NCBI GenBank assembly: GCA_016199605.1
Contig: JACQGJ010000109.1
Location: forward strand, 1-10,574
DNA from: Armatimonadota bacterium
Lineage (GTDB): Bacteria; Armatimonadota; Abditibacteriia; CG2-30-59-28
Direction of reading: 5' to 3'
DNA: 10,574 nucleotides
This document shows positions 1 to 5,857 of this stretch, piece after piece. Under the pieces are notes generated by a model. That model was not told the DNA's origin. It ran no database searches and saw only the letters and a list, made by a program, of their open reading frames with translations. Made by a program: the position numbers and the translations under genes. Position 1 is the stretch's first letter, and every line of letters starts with the position of its first letter.

Positions 1-911
1 GCGATCTCCTGTCGGGCAATCTGCGCCGAGAGTGTAGGAAAGAAGGCGATAGCCATCCCCTGGGCAAAAATGCCAAGCGGTATCTGCATCACCCGGTTGG
101 CTCGGTCGAGAGCGCTGACCGCGCCTTTGAAGAGAAACGAGGCAAACCAGGCATTTATCAGCACGTCGACTTGCGGGAGGGCCAGACCCAGTATGACCGG
201 CAACATCAGGATCCATACCCGTCGAACTCCGGGATGGCGATGATCGAAGCTCAGCCGGAAGACGACTCCGGCTTTGCGGATGGCCAGAAGCTGCATGAGA
301 AAGTTGCCGACAAAGGCACCGCCCAACGCCCCCCATGCCAGTCCCTCGATCCCAAGGCGCGGCCCCAACAACAGCCCGCCACAGATGATTCCGACGTTAT
401 AAACGCACGGTCCCAGGCCCGGAATAAGGAACTTTTGCCGTGCGTAAAGCGTGCCCATCATCAGCCCGCCGAGAAAGAAGAATAGCTGAGAGGGCAGGAT
501 GATGCGCGTCAGGTGCGCGACCTTGTCCAACTCCCCCGGACTGAATCCGGGCGCTACCGCCCACGGCACGATCTCCCGAGCGAACACCTCGCCGACGACA
601 ATGAAGGAGGCAACGACCACCGTCATAATGGTGGCGATGACGCTGAAAACTTTCCAGGCCTCCTTTTCCTTGCCAGTCGAAAGATAGGAGGTGAACACCG
701 GGATAAAGGAACTGCTGAGAGCACCCCCCGCGATCAGAAAGAAGAGGAGATCGGGAAGCTTGAAGGCCGCCACGTAGATGTCGGTATTGCGATTTTGACC
801 GAACTGGTGGCTGATGACCATGTCGCGCACCAGCCCGAGGGCTCGGCTGAGAGAGATGGCGGCAACAGTGATCCCGGCCGCGCGGGCGACTGTTCGGTGG
901 GTTGTGGTCAC
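1..911 (-). CDS. murJ: MurJ/MviN lipid II flippase (C-terminus beyond window edge)
   Basis: MurJ moves lipid II across the inner membrane for peptidoglycan synthesis. The reverse strand is open from 911 to the window edge, giving 303 visible residues. The N-terminal part has the family pattern: SRALGLVRD (about residues 22-30, with the conserved Arg before and within the motif), TDIYVAAFKLPDLL (43-56), then GGALSSSFIPVF (62-73), followed by repeated hydrophobic helices and a late stretch ALDRANRVMQIPLGIFAQG typical of the second half of MATE-like MurJ. I chose the GTG at 911-909 because it places the first conserved motif about 20 residues in, as usual for the family; an in-frame TTG lies further upstream but would add a Pro/Gly-rich tail unlike the family. 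Only a weak G-rich SD precedes the GTG. It is divergent from rpsT. The family call is secure; the exact start is less so. Confidence 0.93.
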   Translation of the reverse strand, partial: MTTTHRTVARAAGITVAAISLSRALGLVRDMVISHQFGQNRNTDIYVAAFKLPDLLFFLIAGGALSSSFIPVFTSYLSTGKEKEAWKVFSVIATIMTVVVASFIVVGEVFAREIVPWAVAPGFSPGELDKVAHLTRIILPSQLFFFLGGLMMGTLYARQKFLIPGLGPCVYNVGIICGGLLLGPRLGIEGLAWGALGGAFVGNFLMQLLAIRKAGVVFRLSFDHRHPGVRRVWILMLPVILGLALPQVDVLINAWFASFLFKGAVSALDRANRVMQIPLGIFAQGMAIAFFPTLSAQIARQEI

Positions 912-994
912 GAAGCCAGCCCCGGGAGGGCTGTAGTCAGCCCTGGAAGCAGGGCCCTCCAAGGTATTCCGGGTTGCAGCGGATAAGACATCAT
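908..994 (-). other. possible 28-codon leader ORF coupled to murJ
   Basis: Tandem ATG codons at 994-989 open a 28-residue frame whose TGA stop (910-908) overlaps the murJ GTG start in a GTGA arrangement, a common geometry for translational coupling. The frame is Pro/Leu rich, has no strong SD and resembles nothing I know. A perfect 7-bp hairpin with loop TAGT (927-944) lies inside it, 16 bases ahead of the murJ start. It could equally be chance; the geometry is the only support. Confidence 0.2.
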
Positions 995-1002
995 GCTATA
1001 AT
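974..1002 (+). promoter_or_regulatory. sigma-70-type promoter for rpsT (extended -10)
   Basis: TTGCAG (974-979) is separated by exactly 17 bases from a perfect TATAAT (997-1002), preceded by TGC to give an extended -10. Transcription would start near 1009, leaving a leader of about 130 bases before the S20 GTG. It interleaves with a minus-strand promoter candidate for murJ. Confidence 0.7.
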
Positions 1003-1027
1003 TCGCCCTGTCCAAAACGGTGACGTG

Positions 1028-1057
1028 ATTTTAGCATAGAGTAAGGAGGGGTGTCCA
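1028..1057 (-). promoter_or_regulatory. candidate promoter for murJ (extended -10)
   Basis: On the minus strand TGGACA (1057-1052) is followed after 18 bases by TAAAAT (1033-1028), with TGC just ahead of the -10. The start would be near 1021, to the right of the predicted rpsT start near 1009, so the two divergent transcripts would overlap at their 5' ends. Confidence 0.5.
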
Positions 1058-1058
1058 T

Positions 1059-1193
1059 TTGCAGCCAAACGAACTGCCGATGGACCTTTGCCCTACGTCA
1101 CTCGAGATCCGCAATTCGGAGTTTGCAGAGGAGTGGTTTAGTGCCCAATTCACCATCAGCAAAAAAGGCCTTGCGCCAGAACGCGGTGCGTAA
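1059..1193 (+). other. possible 44-codon leader ORF overlapping the rpsT start
   Basis: A full-strength SD, TAAGGAGG (1042-1049), lies 9 bases ahead of a TTG codon at 1059. That frame runs 44 codons to TAA at 1191-1193 and overlaps the first 53 bases of the S20 gene in another frame. The product begins MQPNELPMDLC and has a protein-like composition, unlike the Arg-rich read-back of the S20 frame over the same bases. It could be a regulatory leader peptide for S20 synthesis, or the SD could be fortuitous. I recognise no homologue. Confidence 0.35.
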
Positions 1194-1416
1194 TGGCCGC
1201 AACAAAGGCCGCCGGTCGAGTATGCGGACCCAGTTGAAGAAAGCGCTGGGAGCCCTTTCCTCGGGCAATCCCACGGCAGCCTTGCCCCTGGTCCGGGCAG
1301 CCGAGGGCAGTCTCGACAAGAATGCTCAGAACGGAATCCTGCACAGGAACGCGGCCGCGCGGCGCAAGTCCCGGCTGGTCAGAAAGTACAACGCCCTTCT
1401 CGCCAAACAACAGTAG
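1141..1416 (+). CDS. rpsT: 30S ribosomal protein S20
   Basis: S20 is a primary 16S rRNA-binding protein needed for early 30S assembly. The 91-residue product starts VPNSPSAKKALRQN, matching the family opening PN-x-x-SAKK-x-x-R, and continues with the Lys/Arg/Ala-rich helices, including NKGRRSSMRTQLKKAL and GILHRNAAARRKSRLVRKYN near the end. Length fits the usual 85-95 residues. The GTG at 1141 is chosen because AGAGGAG (1127-1133) sits 7 bases upstream and because the protein then starts at the conserved PN. A longer in-frame GTG at 1051 would add 30 residues foreign to the family. It has its own promoter (974-1002) and terminator (1440-1471). S20 represses its own translation in E. coli, so the long leader may be regulatory; this is inference. 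Confidence 0.95.
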   Translation: MPNSPSAKKALRQNAVRNGRNKGRRSSMRTQLKKALGALSSGNPTAALPLVRAAEGSLDKNAQNGILHRNAAARRKSRLVRKYNALLAKQQ

Positions 1417-1439
1417 GGGCCGTTCCAGCACGAACACAG

Positions 1440-1471
1440 GCCACTCCGACCTCGCGCCGGGGTGGCTTTTT
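1440..1471 (+). terminator. intrinsic terminator after rpsT
   Basis: GCCACTCC (1440-1447) pairs with GGGGTGGC (1459-1466) as an 8-bp stem with one G-U pair and an 11-base loop. TTTTT (1467-1471) follows directly. It lies 23 bases past the S20 stop codon. Confidence 0.8.
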
Positions 1472-1485
1472 GCTGGGTGAGTTGG

Positions 1486-1776
1486 ATGGATCGTGAGGCT
1501 ATGAAGCAGATGGCTCGCCGCGAGGTCCTGGAATACGCTCGCACTTTCTACAACAGCGACCTGGCTGAATGGATTGCTGTCGCCGGAGTGATGCGCTTGT
1601 CGACTTTCGAGCCGGCCGACCTTACAGTCGCGGACCTCGCCACAATCTACTCCTACATCGCCGACGACTACCGGGCCTGGGCCGTCGAAGGCAGTCCCCA
1701 CCTCGACTGGGAAAACGATCCCAAGAGCGCGCAAGGCTTCTGCGACAAATGGAACGGCGGGAACCTGCTGCCGTAA
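1486..1776 (+). CDS. hypothetical protein, 96 residues
   Basis: I do not recognise this protein. From ATG 1486 it is 96 residues: a basic, helix-like first 20 residues (MDREAMKQMARREVLEYART), a central part with AEWIAVAGVMRLSTFEP, a predicted helical ADLTVADLATIYSYIADDYRAW, and an acidic, Trp-containing end (HLDWENDPKSAQGF). It is soluble, with no signal peptide. A weak SD (GGGTGA, 1475-1480) precedes ATG 1486; ATG 1501 is an alternative with GTGAGG close upstream. The frame is also open back to a GTG at 1462, but that codon lies inside the rpsT terminator and is unlikely. It is downstream of that terminator with no clear promoter and converges on cinA 68 bases away. Codon use looks like the neighbours, so I think it is a real gene. 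Confidence 0.55.
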   Translation: MDREAMKQMARREVLEYARTFYNSDLAEWIAVAGVMRLSTFEPADLTVADLATIYSYIADDYRAWAVEGSPHLDWENDPKSAQGFCDKWNGGNLLP

Positions 1777-1844
1777 GTCAATGAGGAGCAGAGGGTGTCA
1801 ACTCCTCGATTGGGGCGGCCTGTCACCGCGTGGCGGGATAGCGG

Positions 1845-2645
1845 TCAGTCTTCGTAGTACTCGAGTCTTTTCCCGTTCTCCGTTACGAGATGGGAGAAAT
1901 ACTCGACAGCCTGCTGCAACGTTCGTTGCGCCTCCGCCGCATCAGCGCCAGCCGCGACAACGTCGACCGGCAGGTTGTGGTCGACACTTTCACGTAACGC
2001 CACGTAGGCTTTCAGATACGAGCCGGGAAACCTCTCCATGACCGACTGCATCAAAGGCGATACCTCCGACTCGTACATATTAACCAGCACTCGAAGCGAG
2101 GCGGACTTCGTCGCGTAATTCTCAGAGATGTACCTCGCGACGTACAGGGCAAAGAGGGCTTCCATCTCTTTCGGGGGGCCGGGCAGAATGAAGATGCAGG
2201 TCTTCTCCTGGCGTGCGAGGATGCAGGGCGCCCAACCCACCGGATTCTGCATCACTTCCGCACCCGATGGCACCGTGGCCATGTTGATAAGATTGGGTGT
2301 TAACTGGTCCCGGCTTGTCAGGTTCCTTCGTCGCATATAGTCCTGCAGCGTAGGCTCATGAACCGAAGCCGCAGTGCCCAGTATGGTTGACACACATTCC
2401 ACCGTCACATCGTCGGGGGTTGGTCCCAAGCCACCGGTGCTGATGAGAATATCGGTTCCCCGCTGGATCGCGTCCTGAAGACAGCCGATGATGTCAGATA
2501 CCTCGTCGGGAACGAGGGTGATCCGACGAACCTTGCCCCCAAGCTGGGCGACCTGCTGAGCAATCCAGTGGGAGTTCGTGTCTTGGATGCGTCCCATGAC
2601 AAGCTCGGTGCCGATGGAAAAGATCTCGATCGTTGGAGTGTTCAT
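1845..2645 (-). CDS. cinA: CinA-family protein, short form (MoaB/MogA-like domain only)
   Basis: The 266-residue product carries the signature motifs of the CinA N-terminal domain, a MoaB/MogA-like fold: IGTELVMGRIQDTN (11-24), STGGLGPTPDD (69-79), and LPGPPKEM (154-161). In full-length CinA this domain is an ADP-ribose/NAD-pyrophosphate hydrolase fused to a C-terminal nicotinamide-nucleotide amidase (PncC). Here the protein ends after the linker region (about 180-266, with LRVLVNMYESEVSPLMQ), so the amidase domain is absent; full-length CinA is about 410-430 residues. Short stand-alone versions are known. A role in NAD by-product recycling or nucleotide clean-up is plausible, not shown. The ATG at 2645 starts right at the first strand of the fold, though a purine-rich SD (AAGGGG) is rather distant. 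It is the last of three head-to-tail minus-strand genes, 65 bases after the isomerase gene. Confidence 0.88.
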   Translation of the reverse strand: MNTPTIEIFSIGTELVMGRIQDTNSHWIAQQVAQLGGKVRRITLVPDEVSDIIGCLQDAIQRGTDILISTGGLGPTPDDVTVECVSTILGTAASVHEPTLQDYMRRRNLTSRDQLTPNLINMATVPSGAEVMQNPVGWAPCILARQEKTCIFILPGPPKEMEALFALYVARYISENYATKSASLRVLVNMYESEVSPLMQSVMERFPGSYLKAYVALRESVDHNLPVDVVAAGADAAEAQRTLQQAVEYFSHLVTENGKRLEYYED

Positions 2646-2710
2646 CGCTGATTATGCGCCCCTTACCTTTCGCCTGATACGTGAAGCGGCCCGTCACGCC
2701 TCACCGGTTC

Positions 2711-3556
2711 TCACCACTCTTCACTCCTGAAGAACTCCAGCCACGCTCTCAGCTCCTGTCGCGCCTGCATGAGGTCAATGTTGGGAGTGCCGGGCTCGTA
2801 TTCAAAGGAGACGTAGCCTGAGTAGCCGTACTCGTGCAATTGGGTCATCACCCAGCCCGGTGAGATCAGGGCGTCGCCCGGCCCGTGGTACTTGAGCTTT
2901 TCTTCTGCTGCGGATTCGCCCACCATGTTCTTCAGGTGTACGTGAACGATATGATCGGCGTAAACACGAAAGGCCGCCTGGTAATCCTCTCCATGGTGTG
3001 CGATATTGGCGGGATCATACAGGACCCCAAGGTTCTCGGAGCCGACCCGGTCAATGAGTTTCTGAACACAATCCGCATGGATTGTTACCATGCCGCCGTG
3101 GGTCTCCATCCCGATCCGCACCCCTTTCCCATCGGCATATTGCATAACTTCTCTCATGTAGGGCAGGACCATCTCGACAGTGGATGGGTCTTCGTTTCTG
3201 CCTGGAGCTACCCGAATCGCGGGAATCCCCATCTCGACTGCGAGATCGATGGTCTGTCTGGCCCATTCGAGGTCCTTCCGGCAAACTTCATGATCTGAAT
3301 CCGTGAACTGAATCCCCGGATAGCTCGCAAGGAAACAGAACTCGACCTCTTGTTCAGCAGCAGTGGATTTCAGCCGAGCTTTTGACTCTTGGGTAGCCTC
3401 ATGCGAAAGGTGTCCTTGGTTCCCGTAGTAAGGAGAGACCTGCCAAAGATCGACCCCATCGTAGCCGGCGGCCGCGATCTCCTGAACTGCCGACTCGGCC
3501 TCCAAGCTCCTCAACCCCAAGCTGCACGCAGCGAATCGCACCTCAGGGAATTTCAT
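2711..3556 (-). CDS. sugar phosphate isomerase/epimerase-family protein (TIM barrel)
   Basis: The 281-residue product belongs to the xylose-isomerase-like/AP-endonuclease-2 TIM-barrel superfamily, whose members isomerise or epimerise sugars and polyols with a divalent metal. Candidate metal ligands sit at barrel-strand ends: E151 in VRIGMETHGG, D181 in VLYDPANIAHHG (with H187/H188), H207 in IVHVHLKN, and E252 in YVSFEYEPG. The first strand is VRFAACSLGLR (6-16), followed by AAAGYDGVDLW. Length is typical. I chose the ATG at 3556 because GGAGG lies 5 bases upstream; the in-frame GTG at 3562 overlaps that SD. It is 41 bases downstream of the Gfo/Idh/MocA gene on the same strand, a frequent pairing in inositol and keto-sugar pathways, so a shared substrate is likely. 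The substrate itself cannot be read from the sequence. Confidence 0.9.
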   Translation of the reverse strand: MKFPEVRFAACSLGLRSLEAESAVQEIAAAGYDGVDLWQVSPYYGNQGHLSHEATQESKARLKSTAAEQEVEFCFLASYPGIQFTDSDHEVCRKDLEWARQTIDLAVEMGIPAIRVAPGRNEDPSTVEMVLPYMREVMQYADGKGVRIGMETHGGMVTIHADCVQKLIDRVGSENLGVLYDPANIAHHGEDYQAAFRVYADHIVHVHLKNMVGESAAEEKLKYHGPGDALISPGWVMTQLHEYGYSGYVSFEYEPGTPNIDLMQARQELRAWLEFFRSEEW

Positions 3557-3597
3557 GGACACCTCCGTCGGGTGGGAAGGTTGGTGTGCATAACGCC

Positions 3598-4554
3598 CTA
3601 CGCCTCCTCGACCTTTCCTGTCTCCAAAGAACGATTGGCAGCCAAAGTGACGGCGAGGGTCTTCGATGCGTCGGCGTAGGAAGACCGGACGAGGTTCTGG
3701 TCGTTGGCTTCTACCGCTTTGAGAAACTGCTCCACCTGCCGGAAGTAGCCCGTCTCAACCCCGGTGAATTCGATGACCTCTCCGCCAACGTTGCCCCGCA
3801 GTTGAGTATCCATCGTCAGGTGAAGGTAGAGATCGTCGCCGAAAAGCTCTGCCGCGAAGCCATCGTTCGCTCGGGCGACACACGTGCTGGTGACGTTACC
3901 GACCGCGCCGTTCAAGAAGTGGAGGTTGCACACCGTGACTTCCTCAAAGTCGGCGATGCCTTCCGAAGAGACGCCCTTCCTCCCGAAGGCCTGGACCGAC
4001 TGCACTTCCCCCACCAGATATCGAAGGAGGTCGAAGACATGGGTCGATTGTTCCAGCATCTGCCCTCCGCTCAAAGAGAGCTTCCCCCACCACGGGTGAC
4101 TGGCTCCCATGCGACACAGGAACCGGCCTACTCCCATCGCGAGAGAACGATCGCCTGCGACCTGTCGCGCTTTTTCGGTGATGTCGGAGTAACGCGCCAT
4201 GTATCCGACTTGGTTAAGGACCCCAGCTTCCTGAATGGCGTCGCGGGTCCTCCGCACGAGGTCCCAGTCAAGCCCAATCGGTTTGGCCACGAAGAGGGCC
4301 GCTCCCGACCGAGCCGCATCGATGACTTCAGTCGTATGAAACCCCGGCGGAATGGCAACGAAGAGGACGTCCAGCTTCTCCTTTGCGAGCATCTCATGGT
4401 GATCCGTGTGGGGGGAAGCCTTCTCGAGTTCCGCGATCTCCTCAACTCGCTGCGGGTTAAGGTCACACACAGCGGCAACGGGTTTCCCCAACTTCCTCAA
4501 GCTCTCTCGATAGTTCCCTGCAATCCCACCAACGCCGATAAACCCAATCCGCAT
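3598..4554 (-). CDS. Gfo/Idh/MocA-family NAD(P)-dependent oxidoreductase
   Basis: The 318-residue product opens with MRIGFIGVGGIAG, a Rossmann fold for NAD(P), with an acidic residue (D31 in AAVCDLNP) at the end of strand 2, which favours NAD. The usual E-K-P motif reads AKP (A90 K91 P92, in LFVAKPIGLD), so the catalytic-type Lys is present but the Glu is Ala. The second-domain motif GGQMLEQSTHVFDLL (163-177) supplies the expected His (H172) and Asp (D175). Family members oxidise or reduce a hydroxyl of sugars, inositols or sugar acids. The ATG at 4554 is chosen because GGAGG lies 7 bases upstream and the Rossmann strand starts at once; an upstream in-frame ATG at 4590 lacks both. It is the first gene of a likely operon with the isomerase gene. 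A mobile element lies 65 bases upstream, in its promoter region. Confidence 0.92.
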   Translation of the reverse strand: MRIGFIGVGGIAGNYRESLRKLGKPVAAVCDLNPQRVEEIAELEKASPHTDHHEMLAKEKLDVLFVAIPPGFHTTEVIDAARSGAALFVAKPIGLDWDLVRRTRDAIQEAGVLNQVGYMARYSDITEKARQVAGDRSLAMGVGRFLCRMGASHPWWGKLSLSGGQMLEQSTHVFDLLRYLVGEVQSVQAFGRKGVSSEGIADFEEVTVCNLHFLNGAVGNVTSTCVARANDGFAAELFGDDLYLHLTMDTQLRGNVGGEVIEFTGVETGYFRQVEQFLKAVEANDQNLVRSSYADASKTLAVTLAANRSLETGKVEEA

Positions 4555-4620
4555 TAAAGCTCCTCCATTCAGGTCCCGGAAGTGAAGCAACGGCTTTCTT
4601 TCCCGGAGAGGTGTGTTACA

Positions 4621-4779
4621 ATCCCACTCGGGTGCATCCCGGAATAACGGGTTGGCTGTAGGATAAAGCTCCAGCTTTGTCAGTCGCCCGTCGCATGATG
4701 CGGACGAGGGTAGACAAAGCTGGAGCTTTATCCTACGGCAACCTCGTCCCCGTTATTCCGGGATGCACCTATCCCACTC
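4621..4779. mobile_element. palindromic MITE-like element with 9-bp target duplication
   Basis: The element proper (4630-4770, 141 bp) is flanked by the exact direct repeat ATCCCACTC (4621-4629 and 4771-4779). Its outer arms are a perfect 21-bp inverted repeat (4631-4651 with 4749-4769, starting GGTGCATCCC). Inside is a second perfect 24-bp inverted repeat (4658-4681 with 4713-4736). The right arm carries about 6 extra bases between the two blocks. The centre (4688-4708) can form a smaller hairpin, so nearly the whole element can fold on itself. Each inner arm holds GTAG followed by the hairpin AAAGCT-CC-AGCTTT. There is no coding capacity for a transposase, so it is non-autonomous. Nine-base duplications are made by several DDE transposase families; I do not assign one. 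Confidence 0.85.
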
Positions 4780-4861
4780 TGTAATATGTCGTTCAGGAAG
4801 GAATCCTGGCTTGTGTCCGGCTGCGTCATCTTACCAGATTCCTTTTGAGTCATCAAACAGA

Positions 4862-5647
4862 ATGCCAAACCAGCAACATGAATTAGTTCTGAAATGGTGG
4901 AAAGCCAGACCGAACTGGGGGGACGTCATCAACCCGGTGCTTTTTGAGCTGATCTCCGGACGGCGTGCTGCCGGCCAGATTGGTGAACGCAATCCTCGGA
5001 AGCTGCCGAACTATATGATCGTTGGCAGCGTCTTGCGCTGGGCCGACGAGGAGAGCGTCGTGTGGGGTCCCGGCTTCCTGAAGGCGGAGGACCGCCTGCA
5101 ATCTCGACCGAAGCAGTTGTGCGCGGTCCGTGGTCCTCTTTCACGAGAGATCATTCTCAGCCAGGGGATCGACTGCCCCGAGGTATACGGAGATCCAGCT
5201 CTCCTTTTTCCCCGGTTCTACCAACCTGACAAGACGGCTGAATTCCGCCTTGGGATCATCCCGCATTACGTGGACAAGAAGCACCCGTGGATCAGAAGGA
5301 TGCGGTCGAGAGAGGGGGTGCTCGTCATTGACGTGCAGCGAGACGTTTACGGGTTTCTCGATGACGTCTGCCGATGCGCGGCGATCGTCTCAAGCTCGCT
5401 CCACGGTCTTGTTGCAGCAGACACCTATGGAGTGCCCTCTCTCCGAATTGAGTTGACGGACCGTGTCGTGGGCCAGGGATTCAAGTTCCAAGACTACTAC
5501 CGATCAGTGGAGAAGGAGGATCAGTCCGTCCGCGTCGACTCCGAAACGTCCGTCGAAAGCCTCCTCAGCCAAATCCGCGCCTGTCCGATCAAGATCGACT
5601 TGGACAAGCTCTGGAACGCCTGTCCATTCAGAGCGAAGGATTGGTGA
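4862..5647 (+). CDS. polysaccharide pyruvyl transferase family protein
   Basis: Family members transfer pyruvate from phosphoenolpyruvate to sugars of exopolysaccharides or cell-wall polymers, making ketals. The 261-residue product shows the family layout: NWGDVINPVLFELISG (18-33), VVWGPGFL (66-73), a conserved VRGPLSREI (89-97), YGDPALLFP (109-117), the start of the second Rossmann-like half at LGIIPHYVDKKHP (130-142), and SSSLHGLVAADTYGVPS (177-193), which contains the conserved S-x-x-H-G-L element. Length is near the short end of the family (about 260-350). I prefer the ATG at 4862, which begins immediately before the first conserved strand. The frame stays open to an ATG at 4763, but that codon lies inside the right inverted repeat of the mobile element and has no SD. 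No other polysaccharide genes are nearby, so the acceptor is unknown. Confidence 0.85.
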   Translation: MPNQQHELVLKWWKARPNWGDVINPVLFELISGRRAAGQIGERNPRKLPNYMIVGSVLRWADEESVVWGPGFLKAEDRLQSRPKQLCAVRGPLSREIILSQGIDCPEVYGDPALLFPRFYQPDKTAEFRLGIIPHYVDKKHPWIRRMRSREGVLVIDVQRDVYGFLDDVCRCAAIVSSSLHGLVAADTYGVPSLRIELTDRVVGQGFKFQDYYRSVEKEDQSVRVDSETSVESLLSQIRACPIKIDLDKLWNACPFRAKDW

Positions 5648-5684
5648 GCGTGGGAGGCCTGCCGTAGCAGCCCCCTCCCACGCT
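5647..5684 (+). terminator. strong hairpin after the pyruvyl transferase gene
   Basis: AGCGTGGGAGG (5647-5657) pairs perfectly with CCTCCCACGCT (5674-5684), and inside the loop CTGC (5659-5662) pairs with GCAG (5667-5670). The stem begins on the last base of the stop codon. No T-tract follows, so it is a hairpin-type 3' end or stabiliser more than a classic intrinsic terminator. Confidence 0.5.
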
Positions 5685-5692
5685 TCACCGCC

Positions 5693-5740
5693 GCCCGAGG
5701 CGACGCGTTGCCCGAGGCGACGAGTTGCCCGAGGCGACGC
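5693..5740. repeat. 17-bp tandem repeat, about 2.8 copies
   Basis: GCCCGAGGCGACGCGTT (5693-5709) is repeated with one change (5710-5726) and again in part (5727-5740). An inverted copy of its core occurs in the hairpin CACCCG-CCT-CGGGTG (5752-5766). It is non-coding, between two convergent genes. Confidence 0.75.
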
Positions 5741-5751
5741 GGCTCATAATT

Positions 5752-5766
5752 CACCCGCCTCGGGTG
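5752..5766 (-). terminator. weak terminator-like hairpin for the TadG-like gene
   Basis: On the minus strand CACCCG-AGG-CGGGTG forms a 6-bp stem followed by AATTAT. It lies about 90 bases past the stop of the TadG-like gene. The tail is A/T rich but not a T-run, so the call is weak. Confidence 0.25.
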
Positions 5767-5857
5767 TCAGGGCAGCGCCGGAAGACCCACGAATCCGTGA
5801 CCCTCTCCCGCACTGCGCCATGGTTGTGTTGAGCCAGGAGACCCATGTCCCGAGACC

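Noticed and set aside
1051..1140. S20 reading frame extended upstream to GTG 1051
   Set aside because: The extension is Arg/Ser/Cys-rich and foreign to S20, TAAGGAGG is too close to the GTG, and GTG 1141 has a well-spaced SD and starts at the conserved PN.
1156..1734. Minus-strand open frame across rpsT and the small unknown gene
   Set aside because: It runs antisense through the S20 gene and its terminator and has no domain.
3586..4557. Long plus-strand open frame opposite the Gfo/Idh/MocA gene
   Set aside because: It is the antisense shadow of a clear oxidoreductase gene; its translation shows no recognisable domain.
5693..5740. Possible CRISPR-like array
   Set aside because: The 17-bp units are directly tandem with no spacers and there are no cas genes.
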